Below, in pieces: positions 34,965-43,595 of a stretch of DNA of 64,000 bases. Position numbers and translations under genes: made by a program. Each line of letters begins with the position of its first letter. Position 1 is the stretch's first letter. The DNA lies in contig NZ_JAAKEG010000007.1 of the NCBI RefSeq assembly GCF_011039075.1, positions 62,001 to 126,000 on the forward strand, written 5' to 3'. The DNA comes from Adlercreutzia sp. ZJ304 (GTDB lineage: Bacteria; Actinomycetota; Coriobacteriia; Coriobacteriales; Eggerthellaceae). Below the pieces are notes generated by a model, which worked only from the letters and a program-made list of their open reading frames with translations, was not told the DNA's origin and ran no database searches.

Positions 34965-36179
34965 CTAGATCGCCCAAACGGGAACTGCCTCAACATTCGG
35001 AGTGAGCAGATAGGGCTCTTGCGCTTGGCAGACAATGTGTCCGAACCCTATCTCGTAATCTGCCATGCCCTCGAGACAGGAAAAGTTCTTGGCTGCGTCC
35101 TTCTTTACCAGCGCGCCCATCTTGATCTCTACGGGGTGAAGCACGCGACCGTCCTGGATGACCAGATCGATCTCCCTCTTCTTGGCATCGCGGTAGAACC
35201 AGACGTCGCGCATGTTCGCGCCTGCATTCATATGGCTTTTCAGAACTTCCGACACAACGAAGGTCTCGAAGACGTGACCGGCCACAGCGCCGTTGCGCAG
35301 CTGGTCAGGGGTGGTCCAGCGGGTGAGATGGCAAACAAGACCGGTGTCTATGAAGAATATCTTCGGGGTCTTGGTCAGCCATTTGTCGACATTGGGAAAG
35401 AAGGGCTCTATGACGCAAACGATTCCAGAAGCTTGGAGAACGGAGAGCCATGCTTTGGCGGTCTTGTGGTCGATGTCGAGAGCGTTCGCTATATCCGACG
35501 CGTTGAACAGCTGGGCGGTGCGCGCCGCGCATGCCGCCATGAAGCTGTAGAACTTAGTCTCGTCCTTGACGTTGATTAGCTCGCGGACGTCTCTTTCGAG
35601 GTATGACCTCACGTAGTCGGTCCAGAAGCCGTCCCACTCGATCGAGGGGTCCTGCAGTTCGGGCATCGATCCTCTGTGAATGTGAGTCCAGAGGTCGAAG
35701 GCGTCGGGCGCGTCGATATCGCCCGTGCAAACCTTCTTAGGGAGGTACCTGTGTGGCGCATCGACGCAGCCGACCAGCTCGCGCAGAGAGAGGGCGGGCA
35801 TCTCGAGGATTCTGATACGGCCCGCAAGCGACTCGCTTACGCCGTTCATAAGCTGGTAGGTCTGCGAGCCCGTGAGAACGATAAGCCCCTTCTGATCGGA
35901 TCGGTCCACGATCAATTTGACCGAGAGAAACAGTCCGGGCACGCGCTGGACCTCGTCGATGATGAGGGGCATGGATCGCATGTCGAAGAACAATGCGGCA
36001 TCTTCCTCCGCTTGCATGCGAAGGAAGGGGTCGTCCATGGTCACATAGTCGAACCTGTCGCCCAGATGCTCTTTAAGCACGGTGGTTTTTCCGACCTGTC
36101 TTGCTCCTGTGACCAGTACGACCTTTCCCTGGGTGAGCATGCGGTCGATGGTTTTCTCGATCTCTCTGGCTATGTACAT
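34965..36179 (-). CDS. AAA-family ATPase with DUF4143
   Basis: 404 residues. Walker A GARQVGKTT near residue 26, Walker B MPLIIDEVQRVPG near 75, sensor LTGSQTYQLMNGVSE near 105, and DUF4143 with YLERDVRELINVKD and EIDLVIQDG. GAAAGGGGTC precedes the ATG. It is more intact and from a different subgroup than the paralogue at 14366 (residues outside the motifs differ greatly). It lies just outside the proposed guaA island. Function not established for the family. Confidence 0.9.
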   Translation of the reverse strand: MYIAREIEKTIDRMLTQGKVVLVTGARQVGKTTVLKEHLGDRFDYVTMDDPFLRMQAEEDAALFFDMRSMPLIIDEVQRVPGLFLSVKLIVDRSDQKGLIVLTGSQTYQLMNGVSESLAGRIRILEMPALSLRELVGCVDAPHRYLPKKVCTGDIDAPDAFDLWTHIHRGSMPELQDPSIEWDGFWTDYVRSYLERDVRELINVKDETKFYSFMAACAARTAQLFNASDIANALDIDHKTAKAWLSVLQASGIVCVIEPFFPNVDKWLTKTPKIFFIDTGLVCHLTRWTTPDQLRNGAVAGHVFETFVVSEVLKSHMNAGANMRDVWFYRDAKKREIDLVIQDGRVLHPVEIKMGALVKKDAAKNFSCLEGMADYEIGFGHIVCQAQEPYLLTPNVEAVPVWAI

Positions 36180-36232
36180 GGAAATGACCCCTTTCTATAG
36201 GGGCCATTATCGCAGGTACTTAGTCGATGGTC

Positions 36233-36259
36233 AAATTTGGGAATTCCATTCCCAAATTT
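36233..36259. repeat. 12-bp inverted repeat next to the island end
   Basis: AAATTTGGGAAT (36233-36244) and ATTCCCAAATTT (36248-36259) form a perfect stem with a 3-base loop, 2 bases before the guaA-like core at 36262. The GGGAAT/ATTCCC part resembles the core itself, so it may be a recombinase core-binding site. Confidence 0.6.
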
Positions 36260-36261
36260 CA

Positions 36262-36275
36262 CCTATTCCCACTCT
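36262..36275. other. Attachment-site core, distal copy
   Basis: CCTATTCCCACTCT is identical to the end of guaA (44453-44466). It lies 2 bases from the inverted repeat at 36233-36259 and about 100 bases from the first TGAGTTCA-type repeat. Interpreted as the outer att site. Confidence 0.6.
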
Positions 36276-36370
36276 TGCGTTGGTGAGCCGAAATTGTGTG
36301 CTATGTGAGTTCTTTCACGCTCTCTCGTGCTCCGCATTCCGACCAGTGTTCCTCCGTTGTAGCATCGTTT

Positions 36371-36621
36371 TGAACTCAGTCAAAATCCCTTTTCACACGT
36401 CGTTTCCGGGGAATAATTCTTGAAACTATATTACTAGGCTCTGATCTGGTATTTCTTTATTCCCAGCCATAAGTTGAGTTCACATCTTTGATCCTTCAGG
36501 GCAACCATTGCAGAAAAATACTCCCCGGGACTAATCAGGGGATAATTTCGTATATGGGAATAATTTCTCTACCTGCGCAAACGCAAATTGTTGAGTTCAA
36601 AGTGAGTTCAGATTGAGTTCA
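36371..36621. repeat. Cluster of TGAGTTCA repeats (possible recombinase arm sites) in a 464-bp gene-free region
   Basis: TGAGTTCA occurs at 36475-36482, 36592-36599, 36603-36610 and 36614-36621, and inverted as TGAACTCA at 36371-36378. GGGAATAAT-like motifs (around 36411 and 36556) are mixed in. Five copies of an 8-mer in 250 bases is far above chance. The region 36180-36643 has no gene; an attachment region with arm-type sites explains it best. Confidence 0.55.
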
Positions 36622-36643
36622 CGTATTTAGCGGGCGGAAAAGA

Positions 36644-37666
36644 TCAAAACTCCAGCAGCATGAGCCACTCGGTTTCGTCAGCCCCATCGCCGGCAATGTG
36701 AAATCCCAAGCGCTCATAAAGATGCAACGCAGGATTCTGTTTCTGGACTCCCAGCGAACAACGCTTGTCTCCAAGGCCCTCAAGCTTGTTCATGGTCGCC
36801 CGCATGAGACGTGTTCCTATTCCGAGTCCCCTGAGATCGTCATCGACCGAGATGGAGAAGACCGGGGTGCTTTCATCGGCTCTTCCATAGACATCCGTCG
36901 TCCGTGTCCAGCAAGCTCCAACAACTCTGCCATCCAGAACAGCGACAAAGGCCACATCGCCTTCTTCTTCACCGAACCCCTCTACGGCAGCCACCAGTTT
37001 TGGATCCTCTTGCAAGATGCTTCGCGGCACCTCCCCCTCATAGCCTGCGGGAATGAAGATCGCATTGTAGAGATATTCGCTCAGAAGAGGGTATTCGCCC
37101 GGCGTCATCAGACGAATCTCAATGCCGCTTGTTATCTCCCACCGCTCCTTCGAGAGATAGCTGACCCTCAATGTCCTGCTCTCATCGAGCAGCTTGCATG
37201 TGACATCGCGATCCGTTCGCACGTACTTGAAACCGAGCTTTTCCTGAACGCGTTGCGATTTGTCATTTCCTTCGAAGTTACCGCACCAAATCCCCGACAA
37301 TCCAAGGTCCTTGAAACCGTGGCGGATGAGCTCACGGGAGGCTTCCGGAATGAAACTTTGACCCCAATAGGGCTTTCCTATCCAATAACCCAGTTCAGCC
37401 TCACTCTCTGCGAGAGGGATGTTGCCCTCCTCGTCGCGGAAGAGCCCGACACACCCTATTGGCTTGCCTGTTTCCTTGAGCGCCACGGCATAGGTCTCAG
37501 GCGCGGACAGCACATCACGGATTATCTCACGGCTGTTATCCACGCTCGTATGCGAAGGCCAACCGGCAATTGGTCCGATCTCAGGATCTTTCGCGTAGCG
37601 GTACAGCTCTTCTGCATCATCTTCGACCCATGGGCGAAGGATGAGTCTGTCAGTTTCAAGACGCAT
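36644..37666 (-). CDS. Double GNAT-domain acetyltransferase
   Basis: 340 residues from the ATG at 37666, 8 bases after GGAGG; the frame remains open to 37930. Residues 1-170 are a RimJ-like GNAT ([40 protein letters not shown]). Residues 180-340 are a second GNAT with acetyl-CoA loop [14 protein letters not shown] and [12 protein letters not shown]. Each half has the expected length, so it is a true tandem fusion. Both substrates are unknown; protein N-terminal or aminoglycoside-like substrates are possible. First gene inside the island end. Confidence 0.85.
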
Positions 37667-37691
37667 GTTTGCAGCCTCCATGTTTCCACTG

Positions 37692-37721
37692 CGCCAAATT
37701 GGGGCAGTGGCTCTGAACTGG
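37692..37721. repeat. Dispersed 30-bp repeat, copy 2
   Basis: Begins CGCCAAATTGGGGCAGTGG and matches 27 of 30 bases at 29304-29333. Together with the preceding CCACTG it forms an imperfect 25-bp palindrome (37686-37710). It lies upstream of the double-GNAT gene. Confidence 0.6.
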
Positions 37722-37770
37722 CATTTCTCTAAAAAATTGACGAAATGTAGACTAGAGTATACAATTCTAT

Positions 37771-38066
37771 CATGATTGGAGTAGTTCAGACAGATGAATT
37801 CGTAAGATGGCTCAAGCGTCTCAAAGATGCCGCTGCCCGCGCGCATCCTCGTGAGGATCCAGCGCCTATCACTGACGGCGAGCTTCGGAGATACGAAGCC
37901 GGTCGGTGATGGGGTGTTCGAGATGCGCATCGACTACGGTCTAGGTTATCGTCTCTACTATGCGCTGAGAGGAAATGGGTTGATTTTGCTTCTCATTGGC
38001 GGGGATAAGTCTTCACAGCAGAGAGACATTGCTAAAGCGAAGAAACTGAATCAGGAATACGAATGA
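37771..38066 (+). pseudogene. RelE/HigB-type toxin broken by a one-base deletion
   Basis: The first frame gives [20 protein letters not shown] and stops at 37907. From about 37833 the other frame continues the family correctly: [41 protein letters not shown] and LILLLIGGDKSSQQRDIAKA, ending at the antitoxin start. The offset matches loss of one base in a GC-rich run near 37825-37835. Intact, it would be a roughly 98-residue HigB-like mRNA interferase. As it stands, no complete toxin can be made unless ribosomes shift frame. Confidence 0.75.
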
Positions 38067-38362
38067 TGGGGACGAAGATGAAGAAAGCAACGAAATGGGA
38101 TGCGTCCGAGTACCTTGAGACCGAGGCCGATATCGCGGCGTACCTCAACGCAGCTCTTGAAGATTGCGACACTTCCGTAATAGCTTCCGCCCTTGGCGAC
38201 ATCGCTCGCGCGAAGGGAATGACGCAGCTTGCGAAGGAAACCGGCATCACCCGTGATGGTCTCTACAAAGCACTTTCGCCTACAGGAAACCCGTCATTCG
38301 ATACCGTGCAGAAGGTTGTAAGGGCTTTTGGACTGAAGCTTGATGTTGCCATTACTGTTTAA
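38063..38362 (+). CDS. HigA-like antitoxin
   Basis: 99 residues, overlapping the toxin stop (ATGATG), so coupled. The second half is an HTH_3-type domain: IARAKGMTQLAKETGITRDG then LYKALSPTGNPSFDTVQKVV. The pattern with NAALEDCDTSVIASALGDIA upstream is the common addiction-module antitoxin of the HigA type that follows HigB-like toxins. It is intact although its toxin is frameshifted. Confidence 0.87.
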   Translation: MMGTKMKKATKWDASEYLETEADIAAYLNAALEDCDTSVIASALGDIARAKGMTQLAKETGITRDGLYKALSPTGNPSFDTVQKVVRAFGLKLDVAITV

Positions 38363-38415
38363 TTATTTAATACAGCGAGATTGAGTACAGCATAAAAAAA
38401 AGATAAGGATGAATC

Positions 38416-39345
38416 TTGGGTAGAAGAACTTTAGCGGGGCATAAAATAACTTTTTCAAAATACCGCGACCCCTATAACCCCGCTTCTCCAGCAGATTTAG
38501 ATGGCTTGAATGCCGCCGATGTTTTTGAGTCTTGGGTACGCGAAAAGAGCTTAGAGGGAATACAAGAGGTAAGCAGCCAGAGCTACCTTCGTATTGATCA
38601 TGTAATTAGATACAACGACCATATTGTCGTTGTTGACACAATGGCAGGAAAGTCCGGCGAATCTGGCGAGGTAGTTAACATCGAGAATAACGAAGTCCTT
38701 TTCAGGCTTGGTGAGATGGATGTGCCCGCATCACCCGCAAGAGCAATTTTTATGTGTCCTCCGCGTGGTCAGATGGCTCTTTGGTTTTCAGAGTATAGCG
38801 CGAGAAGCAGTGGTGCGAGTATGCTCTTGTCGCAATTCGATAGAGAATGGAAGGCTAGCGAAAAAGGCTTTACGCTAACAAAGAAAAGGCTCGTTGCTTC
38901 AGAAATCGCTCTGGATGATGCAACCGTAACTGGCGTTGAAGTCAGATTAATTAAACGTGCAGATGATCGAGCAGATGGCGTTAATGAAATTGTAGGGACG
39001 GAGATTCATAAGTTTAAGCCAGCTAAAAAGCACCGTTTCCTTGGGACTATTATTGATAAGTTTAGAAATACCCCCTCATCGGCTTATGAATTGGTCGGCC
39101 TAAGCGGGTCGTCATATGATGAGGCAGAAATATTTGTATCTGTAGATGTTGGAGGGCATAAAAGGCGCGTTCAAATATTCAATCCAGAAGACGGTGTTTA
39201 TTTCAGAGAAGAGCTAAATGATAGTGCCCATCCTGTTTTATCGTATGATGAGTTTGTACGGTATTGTTGTGAAAACGCTGGGGTATTCATGGAGCGAAGC
39301 GGCTTCGAATGGCTTCCAGATTGGTCAATTGGAGGCGTTGACTAA
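38416..39345 (+). CDS. Unrecognised soluble protein paired with a 4-TM protein
   Basis: 309 residues from a TTG with AAGGA 5 bases ahead (the ATG at 38408 runs into a stop). No membrane segment or signal peptide. The first 160 residues are beta-rich (YLRIDHVIRYNDHIVVVDTM, VNIENNEVLFRLGEMDVPAS) and contain FMCPPRGQMALWFSEYSARS; the second part holds a charged segment followed by a Ser/Gly-rich DEAEIFVSVDVGGHKRRVQ. I do not recognise the family. The stop codon touches the start of a 4-TM gene, so the two act together. Candidate two-component defence unit inside the island (inference). Confidence 0.75.
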   Translation: MGRRTLAGHKITFSKYRDPYNPASPADLDGLNAADVFESWVREKSLEGIQEVSSQSYLRIDHVIRYNDHIVVVDTMAGKSGESGEVVNIENNEVLFRLGEMDVPASPARAIFMCPPRGQMALWFSEYSARSSGASMLLSQFDREWKASEKGFTLTKKRLVASEIALDDATVTGVEVRLIKRADDRADGVNEIVGTEIHKFKPAKKHRFLGTIIDKFRNTPSSAYELVGLSGSSYDEAEIFVSVDVGGHKRRVQIFNPEDGVYFREELNDSAHPVLSYDEFVRYCCENAGVFMERSGFEWLPDWSIGGVD

Positions 39346-39879
39346 ATGGGAATGTCTTCGCCAAATCGCATCCCAAAAGAATACTTTTCAACACTCGTTT
39401 CTCAAAGAACGGGAAAATACAAAGCTGCCACAATAGCTTTCCAGATTATTCTTCCTTTGGTTGTTGGCGGGATAGCATTTATCTTCAAAGTTCAAATTAG
39501 TTCAGTCGACAGTACGATTGGCGGAGTTGCCGTTGTCGCAGCGCTGCTATGCGCGGTCGCAACAATGCTGTTTCAAATTCGCATAGACTTGAGGATTAAA
39601 GTAAAGAACAACTCTGATGCCTTTGTGACTGAAAACGATCTAAAGTTGGTAGATGAGTTATTTGCTGCTTTGCTTTGGGGAATCATGTTTGGCTTCATAA
39701 TCACAGCTATCGCAATGATTATCCAATGGACTGGAGTTCTTGATTCGGGCAACATCTTAATTATTACTCTATGTACCTCCATACTTATCGTCTGCATAGT
39801 GCATTTTGCCTTTGTAATTGGTTTAATCCTTAAACGACTCTCTGCTGTTTATCAAATTGTAGCGATGCAAAAAAGATGA
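39346..39879 (+). CDS. 4-TM membrane protein paired with the soluble gene
   Basis: 177 residues; its ATG directly follows the TAA of the upstream gene. Hydrophobic segments near residues 26-46 (IAFQIILPLVVGGIAFIFKV), 55-75, 108-132 (LLWGIMFGFIITAIAMIIQW) and 137-160. A 30-residue hydrophilic loop between TM2 and TM3 carries KVKNNSDAFVTENDLKLVDE. Small multi-TM proteins next to a cytosolic partner are common effectors in antiviral systems that permeabilise the membrane. No named family recognised. Confidence 0.77.
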   Translation: MGMSSPNRIPKEYFSTLVSQRTGKYKAATIAFQIILPLVVGGIAFIFKVQISSVDSTIGGVAVVAALLCAVATMLFQIRIDLRIKVKNNSDAFVTENDLKLVDELFAALLWGIMFGFIITAIAMIIQWTGVLDSGNILIITLCTSILIVCIVHFAFVIGLILKRLSAVYQIVAMQKR

Positions 39880-39902
39880 CAAAATAATCTAAAGTTACAG
39901 CC

Positions 39903-39940
39903 ATCCTTTCTATGTTGTGTTCCTTCATCATAGAAAGGAT
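39903..39940. promoter_or_regulatory. 12-bp hairpin covering the recombinase ribosome site
   Basis: ATCCTTTCTATG (39903-39914) and CATAGAAAGGAT (39929-39940) are exact complements with a 14-base loop. The right arm contains the AGAAAGGA ribosome site of the recombinase gene starting at 39946, so the folded mRNA would hide it. Confidence 0.6.
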
Positions 39941-39945
39941 TTGTC

Positions 39946-40790
39946 ATGTCAGCTTACAAAGACGAGAAATGAGGAACGTGGTTCGCGAACTTCAGGTACA
40001 AGGACTGGAGAGGCGAACCCAAACAGAAATCGAAGCGAGGCTTTCGCATCAAGCGAGATGCAGAGCTTTAGGAGCGTGACCTTCAAGAAGAGGATGTCGA
40101 GAGCAGCATCCATGGAGTTCTCGCTCGCATGCGATGTCTATCTTGCCGATAACGCTACGCGCGTCCGGGATACAACCTTGGAGCAGAAACGCTACTACAT
40201 CGACAAGATCTTGAAGCCTTACTTCGACGGAATGCTCATAGGCGAGATCGATGCGAAGACGGTTATCGACTGGAAGAACCACCTACTGGAGAGCCGTACG
40301 CGCCACGGAAAACCCTACACCGCTACATACCTCAACACCCTCTGCAGCCAGTTGTCGGCAATCACGAACCACCTAGTGCGCTTATACGGCCTTGAGAAGA
40401 ACCCGGTGCAGATCGCAGGCAAGATCGGCTCCAAGGAGAAGCGCGACTATGACCAAGCATCTGCTTCATCACGAGATGACTCGAGGCTCAAAGGCGGCAG
40501 ACCTCAAACGCATCCGCATCCATGATTTGCGCCATAGCCATGCGACCATGCTGGTGGAGATGGGAATGTCGGTACCCTCTATCGCGGCTAGGCTCGGACA
40601 CTCAGGCGAGACCGCAACCCATCGCTACCTGCATCTGCTGCTAGGATCGGAAGCCGCTATTGCTGGAAAGTTCGATGCCGACCTCATCTGGATAACGCGA
40701 ACCGCATCCGATGAATATGCGGCGATGGCTGGAACCGAGTTATCCAAGGACGCCAATGAGGCGATGGGGGACATGGAGAGATGCTGCTGA
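39946..40790 (+). pseudogene. Phage-type tyrosine recombinase, degenerate
   Basis: Reading from ATG 39946: SAYKDEK, stop (TGA), GTWFANFRYKDWRGEP, a second stop (TAG at 40071), then a shift into the core-binding domain (TTLEQKRYYIDKILKPYFDG, YLNTLCSQLSAITNHLVRLY). After another shift near 40450 it continues with IRIHDLRHSHATMLVEMG, PSIAARLGHSGETATHRYLH, the catalytic HxxR...H/W...Y region. The middle of the catalytic domain with the first Arg is missing. At least two nonsense changes, two shifts and a deletion make it inactive. Probably the original integrase of this island. Confidence 0.85.
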
Positions 40791-41320
40791 CATATGCGAA
40801 TTGCGGAGATTTCTCCACATGCTTTCACACTCAGTTCATGCAGTTCATAGAGTGTTCTGGATTTCTTGACCTGGGAATTCTCGTCTGCAAGACTTGGAAA
40901 AGCGTGCGAAGATTGGTCGCGTCAACGGTTGATAAGGCAGAAGAATCAATCAGGTGGTTTTGACATCAAAACGACATCACGCCTCCGAACAGGGAAAAGG
41001 AAGGCAAATCAAACAAATTCAAGACGCAAAGAGAGCAAAATCAGCATCGAAATCCCGCATCCGGAAAATACCCTTTAGTAATTTCCGGATGCGAGAACCC
41101 CAGCTCAGAGGCAACGCGCAAGCATCCGTGATGTCAGCGGGAATCCAGTGATGTCGCCATGATGTCAAAGCCGCACTCAGAAAGGAGCATTTCCAATATT
41201 AAGCATTACCCTGAATTGGTTTATTGATCTTCGCATGCAGGTATTTGCGGTAACATTTGTCACACTAGTCGAGCCTTACGCATTAATCGCTACTTAGTTT
41301 TGTCTTGGAGGATAGGTAAA
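40791..41320. other. 530-bp gene-free region with hairpin and GACATCA repeats
   Basis: GACATCA occurs at 40962-40968 and 40973-40979 and inverted as TGATGTC at 41129-41135, 41149-41155 and 41160-41166. Between them, CGCATCCGGAAA (41056-41067) and TTTCCGGATGCG (41082-41093) form a perfect 12-bp stem. No gene is convincing. The set may be recombinase arm sites, or operator sites for the next gene. Confidence 0.5.
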
Positions 41321-42058
41321 GTGAACTCATCTTCTGGCTACTTTGAGAGAATTGACAGGCTTTGGCACTGGACACAAAACACTAGTCAAATGCCCATACA
41401 CTGCAGCCCGCCGGCAATTGACTGCGACACAGTGCGTTCCATCAGGGAGAATCTTCGCATTCTGAGCTCTGAACTGGCACCGGAATACCCCTTTTACTCT
41501 GGTGAAGTGTCAAGACTGGAGTCCATCTTGTTCCTCAATTGCATGGGGGGTAGACACCCCTTGAATATCACTGCTTTTGGCGAGCTGTTCCTGATCGTCA
41601 AGCACATAAAGAAAGAGCCTTACAATCTGTCGATTTGGGCCGAGATGCACCCTCGCATCCGCTCTATAGCTTCTTCTTTGTATAAAGACGGGCATTTTGG
41701 CGCTGCTGCAGAAAAGGCGATCAAAGAGGTTGAGCAAAGGCTTCGAGATATCTTTAGAGAGGCAAAACCGACATCCAAAGAGCCAAAGGAAGCAGCAGAT
41801 ATTGTCGGAGCGCTGCTGTCTGAGCGCGGTGCATACCGTGTCGCAGACGACACCACCCCTTCCGGAAAAAGCTACTGCAGAGGCATAAAGCTTCTTTTTG
41901 ATGGATTCCTTGCCTCTTATAGGAATCCATCATGCCATGGAAACAGGGAGTTTTCGAAACGCGAAGCTGTTGAGCAAATTGTTCTAGCCAGCCAACTCAT
42001 GTATGCACTCGAAGGCGGCTCAGTAGTACCTAATAGCGAAAGCCCAGCCGAACGATAA
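41321..42058 (+). CDS. TIGR02391-like protein
   Basis: 245 residues from a GTG at 41321, 9 bases after GGAGG. The C-terminal half follows the TIGR02391 (Ymh-type) pattern: MHPRIRSIASSLYKDGHFG, AAAEKAIKEVEQRLRDIF, VGALLSERGAY and LFDGFLASYRNPSCHG. This domain is often found in prophage and defence loci and is probably all-helical; its biochemical role is not settled. The N-terminal part (FERIDRLWHWTQNTSQMP) is not recognised. Faces the AbiE pair convergently inside the island. Confidence 0.75.
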   Translation: MNSSSGYFERIDRLWHWTQNTSQMPIHCSPPAIDCDTVRSIRENLRILSSELAPEYPFYSGEVSRLESILFLNCMGGRHPLNITAFGELFLIVKHIKKEPYNLSIWAEMHPRIRSIASSLYKDGHFGAAAEKAIKEVEQRLRDIFREAKPTSKEPKEAADIVGALLSERGAYRVADDTTPSGKSYCRGIKLLFDGFLASYRNPSCHGNREFSKREAVEQIVLASQLMYALEGGSVVPNSESPAER

Positions 42059-42153
42059 CGTTCGGCTTCAACTTACGAGGGGAAACCGCGAACGAATCTC
42101 CTGGGGAATTTGCCTCAGCGAGCTTGGCTCAGCGCTTCTTGCCCGCTCTGGCC

Positions 42154-42996
42154 CTAAGAGTTCAAGGCTTCATTGCAAAGGCTGCGGATGGCATCGAGCG
42201 CATCTTCCCACGAGAGCCCCGCCGCGAAGTCGTTCCTGTTCCGGTATCTTTCCCAATGTCCGGCCATGTCCTCGCTTGCCGCCAGGGCATCGACGACGGA
42301 CTCGGAGTCCGCGAGTGTGACGTCATGGCCCCTCGTCTTCGCGGTTGCCGCGACAGCTTCCGCCAAGATGGCGTAATCAATGTCGGCTTCCATATTGGTC
42401 AGCGCCCACATGTCGTAGAAGTCCCTCATGCGCGTGTTGAGCGTGGAGCGTACGAACATGGTCTCGATCTTCTCCGCAAGCACGGTTTCAACATTGTAGG
42501 CGAGGATGTCGATATCGCGATCCTTAAGCATGAGGCGATACGTGTAGTTGATGGCGGATGGTGTGAGCGCATCCCCTGTGGAGATGTCGAGCTTCATCGG
42601 GATATCCATCTTGCCGAGATGGGCGCGAATCTTGATCCGGACACCACCGTATTCCGATTCCTCCATGATCTCGTAGGCGTCTTCAATATCGAAAGTCATG
42701 CCATCTTCTAAAGGGATAACTGCAATATCTTTCGCCATCTTTACGGCACTCTCGACGTCAAGCGTCATGTTCAGCATAGTCACATCGGTATCGCGCGTCA
42801 TCCGTTGTCCAAGGTCGAGCATCGAAGTAACGAGCATGCCGCCCTTGAGAACGAGGTTGTTCTTGTACTCAGATTCGACCATGCGCTCAAGGTAACGCTC
42901 CATTGCATAGCGACGTTGCAAAAGCTGAGCCTTACCGCTATCGCCATTAGAGAGGCTCTTGATGAGGTCTTTCACCTTTGTCGGATTGTCGATCAC
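42154..42996 (-). CDS. abiEii: AbiEii nucleotidyltransferase toxin
   Basis: 280 residues from a GTG at 42996 that overlaps the AbiEi stop by 4 bases; an ATG at 43020 would add 8 residues. Polymerase-beta-like nucleotidyltransferase motifs: LVLKGGMLVTSMLDLGQ with the Gly-Gly turn and TRDTDV with the paired Asp, then a later DISTGDALTPS acid. AbiEii is a GTP-binding toxin that blocks growth after phage infection in type IV-like toxin-antitoxin systems. The second gene of the abiE operon. Confidence 0.9.
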   Translation of the reverse strand: MIDNPTKVKDLIKSLSNGDSGKAQLLQRRYAMERYLERMVESEYKNNLVLKGGMLVTSMLDLGQRMTRDTDVTMLNMTLDVESAVKMAKDIAVIPLEDGMTFDIEDAYEIMEESEYGGVRIKIRAHLGKMDIPMKLDISTGDALTPSAINYTYRLMLKDRDIDILAYNVETVLAEKIETMFVRSTLNTRMRDFYDMWALTNMEADIDYAILAEAVAATAKTRGHDVTLADSESVVDALAASEDMAGHWERYRNRNDFAAGLSWEDALDAIRSLCNEALNS

Positions 42997-43595
42997 AGAA
43001 GCACCCCCATTGCGTCCCAAATACGCGATTCCATGTTCATTGTCCGCGCGTACTCCGACAAGCGCGCGAGGTTCTTATCTTTGGAGGCAGCGTAAGTCTT
43101 CAGCGCATAATTGAATTCGGTTATGTCAATGCTGTCCTTCTTGCGGATCAAGTCACAGATGGTGCGCTCCTTGTCATAAGCTTTGACGAGGTTCCCGTAC
43201 GGCGTCTTCGCGTCACAGACCCCTAATCCATACCACTCAGGCTTCACGTAATGGATATGCACCCCTTGGTCTCTTAGAGAGGGAGAATTGTAACCAGAAC
43301 CGACGCTGACGGATAGCGGAATAGGTTCGCGCTCGCTCATTTCATGTAGGAACAGCGCAGTGTCGTGCGAGAAGATGGCCTTCGGAAATCGAGTTTGCAG
43401 CAACGCGAACTCATCGGGAAGGGCATTGTCGGATAAGTAGAGTCCACGCCCATGCTTTTCGAGCCCTTTTTCCTTCACGTAGCGATAGAAGGCATCCTTC
43501 GGGATTCCTGCCGCAGACGCTTCAGAGAAGGTAAGCCGCCCCTCATTGCTATCGAGAATCTCGTTTAGCCTATGTGAGTAATAATCGAATATCAT
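42993..43595 (-). CDS. abiEi: AbiEi antitoxin/autorepressor
   Basis: 200 residues from the ATG at 43595; the frame opens at 43613. N-terminal winged helix (LTFSEASAAGIPKDAFYRYV) and the AbiEi-type C-terminal antitoxin domain (LPDEFALLQTRFPKAIFSHD, VVGNLVKAYDKERTICDLIR-like). AbiEi proteins neutralise AbiEii and bind inverted repeats to shut off their own promoter. Such a repeat covers the start of this gene. No ribosome site is visible before the ATG, so translation may be leaderless or use a very short leader. Confidence 0.87.
   Translation of the reverse strand: MIFDYYSHRLNEILDSNEGRLTFSEASAAGIPKDAFYRYVKEKGLEKHGRGLYLSDNALPDEFALLQTRFPKAIFSHDTALFLHEMSEREPIPLSVSVGSGYNSPSLRDQGVHIHYVKPEWYGLGVCDAKTPYGNLVKAYDKERTICDLIRKKDSIDITEFNYALKTYAASKDKNLARLSEYARTMNMESRIWDAMGVLL

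Noticed and set aside
36262-36643. tRNA gene as the integration target of the island
   Set aside because: No cloverleaf could be formed; the repeated core matches guaA.
36698-37732. 344-codon plus-strand frame opposite the double-GNAT gene
   Set aside because: No recognisable motif or start signal, whereas the minus strand has two clear GNAT domains and a good ribosome site.
38416-39879. Identification as the Kiwa defence system (4-TM protein plus soluble partner of about 310 residues)
   Set aside because: The sizes are similar, but the gene order is reversed and I see no sequence motif that supports KwaA or KwaB.
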